This document shows positions 34,008 to 42,478 of a stretch of DNA of 64,000 nucleotides, in pieces (the stretch's first letter is position 1; each line of letters opens with the position of its first letter). The stretch is from an uncultured bacterium (lineage in GTDB: Bacteria > DRYD01), in contig CAKZQG010000039.1 in the NCBI GenBank assembly GCA_937139605.1, positions 1-64,000 of the forward strand, written 5' to 3'. The position numbers and the translations under genes are program-made. The notes under the pieces were generated by a model. That model did no database searches and had not been told where the DNA came from. It worked only from the letters and a program-made list of their open reading frames with translations.

Positions 34008-35918
34008 TTAATAATCTTTTCTAATAATTTTATTATAAACGGATTTAAAAAAGAAGAAAATAAGTAATCCGATTGTTAAGGCCCAAAAAGTTCTTAATAA
34101 TCCAAATAATACAGGGGTATGTACATGTAAAAAAGTATCTACAATATCACTAAAAGTTATAAATGAAATTAAAAATAAAAAAGGAATCATCTTAAATTCA
34201 TAATCTTTCAACTTATTTGTATATTTTAGATAAACAAAATATAATAAAAATAATAGAGCAGGGTTACCTATTAGAAACTCTTTAAACCTTGGCCGAGCTA
34301 TTAAAATATTTTCCAAAATATTCCTTAATTCAGTTTCAAACGGAAAAGTAAATCCCATATTCCCACTCCTTAATAAATATACCCCAATAACCCCAAAAAT
34401 AAATAATATAACAACTATATCTATAACCCTAACTCTCTTTATTAAAAATAACCTTATTTCCTTATAATTAAATACTAAAAAGATACCTAAAAATATAGGC
34501 AAAATAAGCAACAATTTTATTCCACTAACTTTATTAATAGCTAAATATAAATTTTGATTAAATAAAACAGCCTGAACAAAAATCCCCAAAATAATAACCC
34601 ATAAAATTAATTTAAAATAAAATAATACTATATTACTACTAAACTCTCTTAAAAATATTTCTCTATAAATAAAAACTACAATTAAAAAGGAAACAAAAAA
34701 TAAAACCAAAACCTCAAAAATAAACTCTACTTTAAATACAAAACTAAGAATAAACAAAATAAATAAAAACAAATTAAACATAAAAAATAAACTCCCATTC
34801 AAATTATACCCATTTTCAACTAAAAAATTATAATAATAACTAGCAGAAGCAAACGAATAAACAATAAATAAAATTAAAGCAACAAGAGAAACTATTTTTA
34901 TAAAAGTTAAATATTTATTTATTTCTTCTAAATTATAGTCTTTATTTATAGTATTAGATAGCTTTAATATATTATCATGAGTTTTTTTTAAAATATTAAT
35001 ATTATCATAGAAATTAAGGTTATCAGAGAATCTAAAAAGAATCAATCTACAATTCCTTTCATTAAAAGCTAAATCAATAGAATTCAATATTGCATTAGCA
35101 CTTTTATCTTTAACAACATAGGTACTAAACAATTTTATTTTATTATTAAAAGGTAAATCATAAGCAAACTCTATAGAACCCCTTTGAATATTCTTAGAAC
35201 TATAATATTCCACAAAACCGAAAATTAAATTCTTATTGATAAATAATTCTTTTAATTTTTTAATATAAAAAGGATAACCAGCTACAAAAGGTCCATTAAA
35301 GACTATTATATCCCCAGATTTTATATAATTTAGTTTTTCAAGATCATAAAAATATGAACTAACCCGCCAAATTATTTTTTTTCCTAAACTTCTATATTTC
35401 TCTACTTCTTTTAAAGGGAACACTTCCAAATTAGCTACATAATCATAATCTACATCTACTTTTATAACATTCCCTACTTTGCTAACTTTATTAGGAAATA
35501 TATTAGCTAAGATACTATAAACAATATTTAAATAATCTAAATCATTGGTATATATAAAAGTTTTATTAATATCAGGATTAAGGTTAGTTTTAAAAGAATT
35601 AGAATCTAAAGTAGTTATCCAAAACTTAGGATTAATTTTTAACTCATTTAGAGAAACTACATCAACTATATTATAATTTTTTAGTTCTTTTAAGCTAAGC
35701 GTTTTAAAAGAAATAGCATTTACATTATTTAAAATTTTTTTTTCAAAATAATCTTTATAATTATAAACATAATTAGAAGAAAAATTAAGATAATCTAAAT
35801 AATCAACAGCTAAATACTTAGGATTATAAGTTTTATCTAATAATATTCTAAGAATTAAAAATAAAAAAGATACAAAAAAAACAATCCATCTCATTATTAA
35901 TAAAAAATTCTTTATCAA
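34008..35918 (-). CDS. DUF5693-like large membrane protein
   Basis: 636 residues. One N-terminal helix is followed by an extracytoplasmic domain (about 30-330) with strands such as KIIWRVSSYFYD, GDIIVFNGPFVAGYP, FGFVEYYSSKNIQRGS and CRLILFRFSDN. About eight to nine membrane helices make up the rest, including the late ARPRFKEFLIGNPALLFLLYF. The layout matches the DUF5693 family seen in Firmicutes and related candidate phyla near surface-polysaccharide genes; function unknown. TTG start preceded by AAAGGG. It is the first gene after a strong terminator, so it may begin the transcription unit running through AftB-like, pilins and YfhO. Confidence 0.55.
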   Translation of the reverse strand: MIKNFLLIMRWIVFFVSFLFLILRILLDKTYNPKYLAVDYLDYLNFSSNYVYNYKDYFEKKILNNVNAISFKTLSLKELKNYNIVDVVSLNELKINPKFWITTLDSNSFKTNLNPDINKTFIYTNDLDYLNIVYSILANIFPNKVSKVGNVIKVDVDYDYVANLEVFPLKEVEKYRSLGKKIIWRVSSYFYDLEKLNYIKSGDIIVFNGPFVAGYPFYIKKLKELFINKNLIFGFVEYYSSKNIQRGSIEFAYDLPFNNKIKLFSTYVVKDKSANAILNSIDLAFNERNCRLILFRFSDNLNFYDNINILKKTHDNILKLSNTINKDYNLEEINKYLTFIKIVSLVALILFIVYSFASASYYYNFLVENGYNLNGSLFFMFNLFLFILFILSFVFKVEFIFEVLVLFFVSFLIVVFIYREIFLREFSSNIVLFYFKLILWVIILGIFVQAVLFNQNLYLAINKVSGIKLLLILPIFLGIFLVFNYKEIRLFLIKRVRVIDIVVILFIFGVIGVYLLRSGNMGFTFPFETELRNILENILIARPRFKEFLIGNPALLFLLYFVYLKYTNKLKDYEFKMIPFLFLISFITFSDIVDTFLHVHTPVLFGLLRTFWALTIGLLIFFFFKSVYNKIIRKDY

Positions 35919-35942
35919 ATAAAAATTCCCTTTAAATTTAAG

Positions 35943-35976
35943 GGAAAAAAAATAAAAGGGGCTTAGAAAACCCCTT
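35943..35976 (-). terminator. Rho-independent terminator
   Basis: On the - strand, AAGGGG pairs with CCCCTT across a nine-base loop and is followed by TTATTTTTTTT. It sits about 45 bases after the stop of the small Cys-rich gene and ends that transcript before the DUF5693-like gene. Confidence 0.85.
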
Positions 35977-36019
35977 AATTTGATTATTTTTTATTACAAT
36001 ATAATTATAATTTTTAAAA

Positions 36020-36139
36020 TTATTTACCGCATTTACATTCTTTTCCACTTTCACATCCGCAATTACAACCACTTCCACAATTACAATTTTTCTCCTTCTT
36101 ATTTGATTTACTTTCTTTCATTTGCTTATCTTCTTTCAT
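36020..36139 (-). CDS. 39-residue Cys-rich metallothionein-like protein
   Basis: Short gene that starts at an ATG overlapping the final UGA of the thioredoxin-fold gene (ATGA, 36136-36139) and ends TAA at 36020. The product has a Lys/Glu/Ser-rich N-terminal half and a C-terminal half NCNCGSGCNCGCESGKECKCGK with seven Cys in a CxCxxxCxCxCxxxxxCxC pattern, like metal-binding metallothionein or Fe/Cu/Zn-chelating tails. The GAAGGAGAAA inside and AAAAAG upstream give no clear ribosome binding site of its own, so coupled translation is likely. An intrinsic terminator follows. Probable role: binding soft metals or supporting the redox partner upstream. Confidence 0.65.
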   Translation of the reverse strand: MKEDKQMKESKSNKKEKNCNCGSGCNCGCESGKECKCGK

Positions 36140-36789
36140 TTCTTTTTATTCATATCCATAGAGCATTTATCTTTAGCTTTAGTTAGGTTACAATGATCAC
36201 ACCAACCTACTAATTGTTTTAAATGTCCTTGATCTAATTTATTTGTTGAACCCATTATAGTATTATTAACTATGTAATAAACAGTAGGATATTCTTTAAC
36301 CCCTAAGGAAGAAACTAAATTAGCAGTAGGATACAAAGCCATACTTAATTTATTTTGTTTAACTAAATTAGTTAGCTCTGTTTTTTCAGTTTCTTTCCCA
36401 TTAACAAAAACAACAAATTGAACATTATTATATCCTTTTTTACTAAGCCATTCTTGGAAATTCTTTATTTGAACATAGTCTCTAACAGTTTCTTTATTTA
36501 AGAAAAATACTAATGCTTCATTAGATAAACTTCAGTTATAATTTTTATTATCAACCAAGTTTAAAAAACTTTGATTAAACCAATTAGAAACATTTAAATT
36601 AGCAGCAGCTACTACAGTAGATTCATTAGAAGTATTCTTAGTTTGACAACATTGACAGTTTTCTGTTTTATTAGAAGAGTGCTTAGATTCCTTATCATGA
36701 GCCATAACACTTATGTTAATAAAAGCAAATATAAATAATATAGCAATGATTATAATACTTAAGATTCTATAGTCTTTTATTTTTTTCAT
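36136..36789 (-). CDS. Thioredoxin-fold membrane-anchored protein with internal in-frame UGA
   Basis: One reading frame of 218 codons interrupted by UGA at codon 86 (36532-36534). Residues 1-30 form a membrane anchor; a linker has a CQCC cluster (45-48). After the UGA comes a thioredoxin/TlpA-like fold: EALVFFLNKETVRDYV, VQFVVFVNG, and LGVKEYPTVYYIV containing the expected cis-proline. The usual CxxC after the first strand is missing, but a C-terminal tail carries GWCDHC (197-200). Options are a nonsense mutation, a sequencing error, or recoding (Sec or read-through). Strong AAAAGGAGGTG upstream. A Trp at this place would read naturally (NYNWSLSNE). Confidence 0.6.
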
Positions 36790-36985
36790 TAACTAACACC
36801 TCCTTTTTAGATTTATAAATCATTTTTCAACTATCTCCTTCTGTAGCAATTCATCTCCATCTTTTTATTATTATCACCTCCTTTTTGGTTTTTATGTTTA
36901 TTTTTTTATTTTTGTATTATTTACACTTCCATTTTTAATATTTTAGATTTTTTTTATTTCTCCTTTTTTGTTTTATGTTTATTTT

Positions 36986-38062
36986 TTATTTTTCAAGGAT
37001 ATATATTAAAATAAATCCGACAAACAGCATAATAAAATCGGCTAAAAATGCAGCCAAAAATGGGGGTAATATATTATTTTTACCTAACGCTACAAAAAAT
37101 GAAAAACTGCTATAATAAAAGAAAATCAAAAACACACTTAAAAATAAGCCAATAAACCTTCCTTTTCTAGCAAACATAACAGCTAACGGCAAAGACAATA
37201 TAATTAAAATTATATTAGATAATGGCAAACTAAATTTCAAATATAACTGGGTTCTTAAATAATTATCTTTTAATCCAATTTTTTCCATACTTTCTACCTT
37301 TTCTTTAAGTTCAGAGTATTTCATCTCCCATGGGGTTTTTAGTTCTTCCGTAATTTTATCTACTGATATATCCAAAGGAATTATAAGTTTTTCAAATTTA
37401 GTTTGAGATTTAACAAAACCTTTATAAGAAATATCTGTAATAAATCCATCATATAGAGTTATTTTAAAATCTTTAGCAAGGCCTTTAGTAGCTGTTATTA
37501 TCCTTGGGTATATCCCAACAGTATTATCTATTAGGGTTATATATTTCATTTCCCCTTTGGCTTTATCTATTTCTTTAATGATAATTATTTTACCATCAGG
37601 TAATTTAAAAAATACGTTTGATTGTAAAAAAGCTAAGGGAGCTTTTATTATTTTTTCTTTAACAATTTTTTCAGAAGCACTCATAGATAAAGGAACTATG
37701 GTTTCATTTAAAATAAATGAAACAATACTCAAAAAAAAACCTATAATCAAAAACGGTAAAATTATTAAATAAAATCTTATTCCTAAGATCCTTAAAGAAG
37801 TTATCTCAAAATTTGATTCCAATTTAGTAATAGAGTTTATAATAGCAAATAAATTAGCTACAGGTATGGCTATAATCAAAAAGGCAGGAATCCTATAAGC
37901 TATTATTTTAAAAAAGCTAATTAAATCTAATCCTTTAGATATAACTTGATCTACTAAAATAAATAGCATTTCTGATATCATAAATATAATAAACCCAAAT
38001 AATCCAATAAAAAAAGGTAAAATCATTTCCTTAGATAAATAAAAAAATAAAGTCTTTCTCAT
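36986..38062 (-). CDS. LptF/LptG-family LPS export permease
   Basis: 358-residue permease of the YjgP/YjgQ family, half of the LptB2FG complex that extracts LPS from the inner membrane. N-terminal helices carry LSKEMILPFFIGLFGFIIFM and AYRIPAFLIIAIPVANLFAI (the coupling region), then a periplasmic beta-jellyroll (about 130-250, GKIIIIKEIDKAKGEMKYI) and three C-terminal helices. Only one of the F/G pair is present in the window. Its presence is the best sign of an LPS-bearing outer membrane. Ribosome binding site GAGG. Confidence 0.88.
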   Translation of the reverse strand: MRKTLFFYLSKEMILPFFIGLFGFIIFMISEMLFILVDQVISKGLDLISFFKIIAYRIPAFLIIAIPVANLFAIINSITKLESNFEITSLRILGIRFYLIILPFLIIGFFLSIVSFILNETIVPLSMSASEKIVKEKIIKAPLAFLQSNVFFKLPDGKIIIIKEIDKAKGEMKYITLIDNTVGIYPRIITATKGLAKDFKITLYDGFITDISYKGFVKSQTKFEKLIIPLDISVDKITEELKTPWEMKYSELKEKVESMEKIGLKDNYLRTQLYLKFSLPLSNIILIILSLPLAVMFARKGRFIGLFLSVFLIFFYYSSFSFFVALGKNNILPPFLAAFLADFIMLFVGFILIYILEK

Positions 38063-38161
38063 AAAAATATCCTCATATAAAATATATCATATAAAACAAA
38101 ACCAAAAGGAAACTACTCCATTTATTAAGTGTTAAATTAATCATATAAAGATATTAAAATA

Positions 38162-38578
38162 TTAACTTATATCCAAGTTTATTATCTCTTCTATATTCCA
38201 TTTTTCATTTACATATATTCCAATTAAAGTTATTTTTTTTTCATTTTTATTAAAAAAATTCTTTGAAATTAAAAAATTATATAAATTATAAACGGAGCTA
38301 ATAATATCATTTTTATGTTGTTCATAATCAACAGGGTTCCCTGCGCAATCATAATGCCCAGCTATTATAACATAATTAGAATCATGATTAACTAAAGAAA
38401 TTCTTATTTTTGTTTCTAATTTTTCAATATTTTCTATATTAGTTAAAAATTTATCTATTCCAGGTTCAGTTATCATATCTACATACAGATTATCAATATT
38501 TAATTTAGTTTTAAAATAATTAAGGATAGGTTCAATAGTTCTTCCATCCATACAATTCAAAGCAGTAATAAATTTCAT
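38162..38578 (-). CDS. Small beta-carbonic-anhydrase-like protein
   Basis: 138 residues with the two zinc-binding motifs of beta-class carbonic anhydrases in minimal form: CMDGR (Cys9, Asp11, Arg13) and GHYDCAGNP (His75, Cys78). True beta enzymes have about 200 residues; this belongs to a short group often labelled hypothetical. CO2 hydration is possible but unproven. Strong ribosome binding site AAGGAGG. It lies between the Ca2+ exchanger and LptF/G genes on the same strand. Confidence 0.7.
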   Translation of the reverse strand: MKFITALNCMDGRTIEPILNYFKTKLNIDNLYVDMITEPGIDKFLTNIENIEKLETKIRISLVNHDSNYVIIAGHYDCAGNPVDYEQHKNDIISSVYNLYNFLISKNFFNKNEKKITLIGIYVNEKWNIEEIINLDIS

Positions 38579-38618
38579 TTAAAAAACCTCCTTCCCATTT
38601 ATAATTTATATTTTTATA

Positions 38619-39710
38619 TTAAGGATGCAGGAAATATAAAATAGATATCATAATGTAGGTAATAACGAACACAACTCCTTCAAACCAATTAGTTTTTCCA
38701 TCGACTAAAGCAGCAAAAGCAATAATAAAAGCGGAAAACATTGCAACTATCTCAAAAATATTAAAATTAAGAGCAACATCCATCCCTAAAAATTTCCCAA
38801 TAATGATTAACAAAGGAGCAACAAGTAAGCCCACTTGATTACAAGAACTAATAGCTACTTGAAAACTAAGGGAGATTTTATTTTCTCTAGCTACCCAAAT
38901 AGCGACAGCCCCTTCTGCAGCATTACCAACAATCGCCGCTATAATCCCCCCAATAAAAAACTTAGACCAACCTAAAATCTTATGAGTCTCTTCTATAGAT
39001 TCAACAAACATATGACTACTAAAAGCAACAGCTATAGTAGATAAAAGCAAAACAATAATAGAAAATCCTAAAGGCCAATCTGGTTTTTCTGTTAGCTTCT
39101 CACCTTCTGGTATAAATATAGATTTATGTGTTTTTAATTGAAAAATCAACGCAAAAATATAAGTTATTAAAATAATAACAGAAAAATAAAAACTAATATC
39201 TATTAATATTTTATTAGCTAAATCGGGGCTAATAGCTTTATCAAATAACGGGGCTAATGGAATAATAGAAGGAATAGATAAGTAAATTAGAATAATAGCA
39301 AGTAGAGTAATATTAGATTGAGTAGCTTGATAGCCTATTTTTTGCTCAGGATACTTAGTTCCTCCTGCTATCATAGATAATCCTAATAACAAAAGTAGAT
39401 TAGCTAACATAGAGCCAATAATAGAAGCTAAAGCTACCTCTATTTCCCTATTTATTAATGCAATAACACTTATTATAAGCTCTGTTATGTTCCCAAAAGT
39501 AGCATTAATAACTCCTGCGATAACAGGATTATAATACAATGAAATTTCTTCAGTAGCTTTACCTATAAGAACAACTATCCCTAAAATAGCTAATGCAGAA
39601 ACAACAAATACTAATACCCCACTAACACCTAAAAATTTAAAAATAATTAAAATAAGCACTAACAAACTCAGTATAGAAATTTTAGGAGCTTTTCTTAAAT
39701 AATCTATCAT
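38619..39710 (-). CDS. Calcium/proton exchanger (CaCA/CAX family)
   Basis: 363-residue antiporter with eleven membrane helices in two inverted halves. The alpha repeats are visible as NATFGNITELIISVIAL (near 70-86) and GNAAEGAVAIWVA (near 255-267), the Glu-containing ion-binding motifs of CAX exchangers. It exports Ca2+ (or other divalent cations) using the proton gradient. No Shine-Dalgarno precedes the ATG; instead there is a structured leader ending in an 11-bp hairpin, so regulation by RNA structure is possible. Confidence 0.92.
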   Translation of the reverse strand: MIDYLRKAPKISILSLLVLILIIFKFLGVSGVLVFVVSALAILGIVVLIGKATEEISLYYNPVIAGVINATFGNITELIISVIALINREIEVALASIIGSMLANLLLLLGLSMIAGGTKYPEQKIGYQATQSNITLLAIILIYLSIPSIIPLAPLFDKAISPDLANKILIDISFYFSVIILITYIFALIFQLKTHKSIFIPEGEKLTEKPDWPLGFSIIVLLLSTIAVAFSSHMFVESIEETHKILGWSKFFIGGIIAAIVGNAAEGAVAIWVARENKISLSFQVAISSCNQVGLLVAPLLIIIGKFLGMDVALNFNIFEIVAMFSAFIIAFAALVDGKTNWFEGVVFVITYIMISILYFLHP

Positions 39711-39850
39711 GTCTATAGCTAATTTAACAAAGGTGTATAAGAATATACACCTTTGGCAGACCTATTTTTATCCCGCCAATTTTAAGATTAGCCCTATAGT
39801 CTGCAAGCGGTATTAAGCTAATTATATTATTAAACTCCCTTAACACACTC
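39711..39850 (-). promoter_or_regulatory. Structured RNA leader upstream of the Ca2+ exchanger
   Basis: On the - strand GCAGACTAT pairs with ATA-G-GTCTGC (one bulged G), enclosing an inner hairpin GCTAAT/ATTGGC with flanking G-rich strands. A perfect 11-bp hairpin AAAGGTGTATA/TATACACCTTT with a four-base loop (39729-39754) follows 18 bases before the ATG. GGGAGT lies further 5'. The position suggests a cation-responsive riboswitch. The yybP-ykoY core GGGGAGUAGC is not exactly present, so the class is unassigned. Confidence 0.45.
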
Positions 39851-39862
39851 TTAAATACTTTT

Positions 39863-41035
39863 TTAAATCTCCTGTGCTTTCATAATATTAAAAATATTTT
39901 TATAATTACCTAAAATATAAAAAACTAAAGCCAAAAAAGATAAAATAAAAGCAACAAAAAACATAAACTTATACCCTAAATTAAATAAAATAGTACCTAA
40001 AAAAGAACCAATTAAATTAGATAAAGACATAACAGAAGATAACAAGCTTAAAGCAGTAATTTTTTCTTTATTATTTAATATCAAATTTTCTATATTTCCT
40101 AAATACAATGAAGAAAATGATAAACCTAATAACACTTGTAAAATACATAATAAATGGAAATCTTTAACAAAATAAAACAATATAAAATACAAAGCAGATA
40201 AAAAGTATCCAAAAATAACCAATATAAAAGAAATTAATTTTTTATTTATTTTATAAACAAAAATAGCTAAAAGAGGGTTAGAAAAAGTTTGAACAACAAT
40301 ATTAATAGCATTTAAAATCCCGATAGCTTTTAAATCCAAGTGATAATAATTAAGCAAAATATAAGTAAAGAATAGCCAAATCATAGCAGCACCGCTATGT
40401 CTAAAAACTAAAGGCAAATAAATATTAATATTTTTAAAAAAAATCTTTATAGAATCATTATTATTATCAATAGCTTGAGTATAATTACTTTCATTTTTTT
40501 TCAAAATAAACAAAAACAATAAAATAAATCCTAAAATATATAAAAAGAATATAGAAATAAACATAAATTTATAGTTATTAACAATAGAGCCAATAAAATA
40601 GCCAATAAGAAAACCGAGAGAAGAAATAGAAACTGTTATTCCCCTATTATTAGATAAAGAGAAACAAGTACCAATATAAAAAGCCCCAGTTAATCCTATT
40701 GATAATAAAACAATAATATAATAATAGATATTATCAAAAAGTAAAAGAGAAAAAATTAAAATAGCTTGAAGTATTAAAGCAATTCTGATAAAAGTTATGG
40801 TATATTTTTTATATTTGTCAATAATTGGAGAAATAAAAAACCCTGATAAAACAGATCCTAAAGAATAAAAAGTTCCTAAAATCCCAATATAAGTTTTTTC
40901 AACGCTTAAATCTTTAACAATTAAAGGCAAATATAAATACAAAGTAGAAAAAAAAGAGAAATAAATCATAACAAGATATCCTAAAATAAAATCTCTTAAT
41001 TTTAAAATATTTTTTACTAATTGATAATTAGGCAT
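39863..41035 (-). CDS. Major facilitator superfamily transporter
   Basis: About 390 residues with twelve hydrophobic helices in two groups of six, typical of MFS permeases; the loop after helix 2 (FFISPIIDKYKKYTITF) matches the usual GxxxDRxGRR region in a weak form. Substrate unknown. I choose the ATG ending at 41035, which has AAAGGAA upstream, instead of the TTG at 41065 that would overlap the HD-GYP gene by 11 bases. Cotranscription with the HD-GYP gene upstream is likely. Confidence 0.75.
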   Translation of the reverse strand: MPNYQLVKNILKLRDFILGYLVMIYFSFFSTLYLYLPLIVKDLSVEKTYIGILGTFYSLGSVLSGFFISPIIDKYKKYTITFIRIALILQAILIFSLLLFDNIYYYIIVLLSIGLTGAFYIGTCFSLSNNRGITVSISSLGFLIGYFIGSIVNNYKFMFISIFFLYILGFILLFLFILKKNESNYTQAIDNNNDSIKIFFKNINIYLPLVFRHSGAAMIWLFFTYILLNYYHLDLKAIGILNAINIVVQTFSNPLLAIFVYKINKKLISFILVIFGYFLSALYFILFYFVKDFHLLCILQVLLGLSFSSLYLGNIENLILNNKEKITALSLLSSVMSLSNLIGSFLGTILFNLGYKFMFFVAFILSFLALVFYILGNYKNIFNIMKAQEI

Positions 41036-41054
41036 AAAATAAAATTCCTTTCCC

Positions 41055-42215
41055 TTAATTATCAATATAATTTTTTTCTTTTATAAGCTCAAGGAATACT
41101 GGTAGGATATTAGGATCAAATTGATTTTGGTTTTCTTTTATTAGATCAATAGCTTCTTGTATAGAATAAGCTTTTCTGTATGGTCTTTCACTAATTAAAG
41201 CAATAAATACATCGCAAATACGGATAATTCTTGATCCTAATGGGATTATATTAGATTGAAGTTTATCAGGATATCCAGTTCCATCCCAATTTTCATGATG
41301 ATGTTTAACTATTAAAACTATATCCGAATAGGAATTTAGTTTTTCTAAGATATTAGCAGCAATAACAGGATGCTTTTGAATAATTTCTTTTTCATTATCA
41401 TTTAAAGGAGTATTTTTAGAAAAAATATATTCAGGAATAGAAATATAACCAATATTCATTATTTTTGAAGCATGATAAATTTTATTTATTTCTTCATAAC
41501 TTAGATTCAATTTTATAGCTAATTCTTTAGCTAATTCAGCTACTTTTAGGCTATGATTAACTCCATAAGGGTTCCTATTATCAACTATTTTTGAGATATT
41601 TTCTATAGTTAATTTAGCAGCACTTATTAGCCAATCATAGTTTCTTCCAATTAAAACAATTGGTAATAAAACTATTAACCAAACATAAGCCCACCAAATT
41701 AATTTTAAATCTATTAAAACCTTAAATAACAATAAATTAACTACTAAATTTAAAAATAAATTTCTAATACTAAAAAACAAAACAAATCTTTTGGTATCAA
41801 TAAAAGATTTTACATTAAAAGAAATATTCATAAACTCTATAAATAGATGGTTAATCAAATAAAATAAAAAAATAAAAATAAACGATTGAGTTAATAAAAA
41901 AACAGTAGATTCGTTTTTTATAAAGAAAAGTTTAAATAATATAAAAAGTATAGCTATAGGAACAGTTTCTATAAATAATAAAAATTTAAAAATTTTTTGA
42001 TTTTTTAGGTTTTTATATTCAATAAAAGAAAAAGAAATTTTTGAGATTATAATACCTAAGACAGATAAAAAGAAATTATTTAGATAAAAGAAATTAACGA
42101 AAGAATATAAATAGAAAGCTTCCGTTAATCTTAGGTTGTATATTTTATATGGAGTAAGTAAGTAAAAGAAGTTGGATAAAAAAACCAATAAAGTAAAGAG
42201 GATAAAATCAAGCAT
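41055..42215 (-). CDS. HD-GYP-domain protein with degenerate HD dyad
   Basis: 386 residues: about six membrane helices (1-190) followed by an HD-GYP domain (about 205-380), the c-di-GMP phosphodiesterase fold. NHSLKVAELAKEL and HHENWDGTGYP (GYP 314-316) are intact, but the metal-binding HD pair in the normal HDIGKIGIP is replaced by MNIGYISIP (Met253-Asn254). It may therefore bind c-di-GMP without cleaving it and signal through its membrane part. It starts 24 bases after the 3' end of a tRNA gene with no Shine-Dalgarno. Confidence 0.8.
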   Translation of the reverse strand: MLDFILFTLLVFLSNFFYLLTPYKIYNLRLTEAFYLYSFVNFFYLNNFFLSVLGIIISKISFSFIEYKNLKNQKIFKFLLFIETVPIAILFILFKLFFIKNESTVFLLTQSFIFIFLFYLINHLFIEFMNISFNVKSFIDTKRFVLFFSIRNLFLNLVVNLLLFKVLIDLKLIWWAYVWLIVLLPIVLIGRNYDWLISAAKLTIENISKIVDNRNPYGVNHSLKVAELAKELAIKLNLSYEEINKIYHASKIMNIGYISIPEYIFSKNTPLNDNEKEIIQKHPVIAANILEKLNSYSDIVLIVKHHHENWDGTGYPDKLQSNIIPLGSRIIRICDVFIALISERPYRKAYSIQEAIDLIKENQNQFDPNILPVFLELIKEKNYIDN

Positions 42216-42238
42216 AATTAAAATTCATATGGAGTTAT

Positions 42239-42311
42239 TGGCGGCACGAGGATTTGAACCTCGGACCCAGGGATTATGATTCCCTTGCTCTAACCACTGA
42301 GCTATGCCGCC
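42239..42311 (-). tRNA. tRNA (CAT), elongator Met or Ile2
   Basis: 73-base cloverleaf: acceptor GGCGGCA/TGCCGCC, discriminator A, D arm GCTC..GAGC, anticodon stem AGGGA/TCCCT with loop ATCATAA (anticodon CAT), T arm CGAGG/CCTCG. G1-C72 and the stem exclude the initiator. Whether it is elongator Met or a lysidine-modified Ile tRNA cannot be decided by eye. Two CTATCTA repeats lie just upstream (42319-42325 and 42330-42336). Confidence 0.93.
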
Positions 42312-42478
42312 TTACCTACTATCTATATTCTATCTACTACATTAAAACCCTCTAAAAATAATTATTAAAATAAGATAATTTAACTACTTATTAAACAATG
42401 ACCTAAGATATACAATTCCTGTTGATACTTTATAAAGATAATTAATATATTAATATATATACTTTTTGCTGATGTTTA

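Noticed and set aside
36532-36534. UGA reassigned to Trp or Gly in this genome
   Set aside because: pheS and dprE2-like genes end in UGA, RF2 is encoded at 16531, and tRNA-Trp has a CCA anticodon.
36831-36860. Nine-codon leader ORF (MEMNCYRRR) after an AGGAGG
   Set aside because: Spacing to the AGGAGG is about 16 bases and nothing else supports translation.
39711-39850. Exact yybP-ykoY manganese riboswitch
   Set aside because: The leader has GGGAGT but not the full GGGGAGUAGC core or the expected partner loop, so I left the class open.
41036-41065. TTG start of the MFS gene overlapping the HD-GYP gene
   Set aside because: The later ATG has AAAGGAA upstream and removes a charged extension unlike MFS N-termini.
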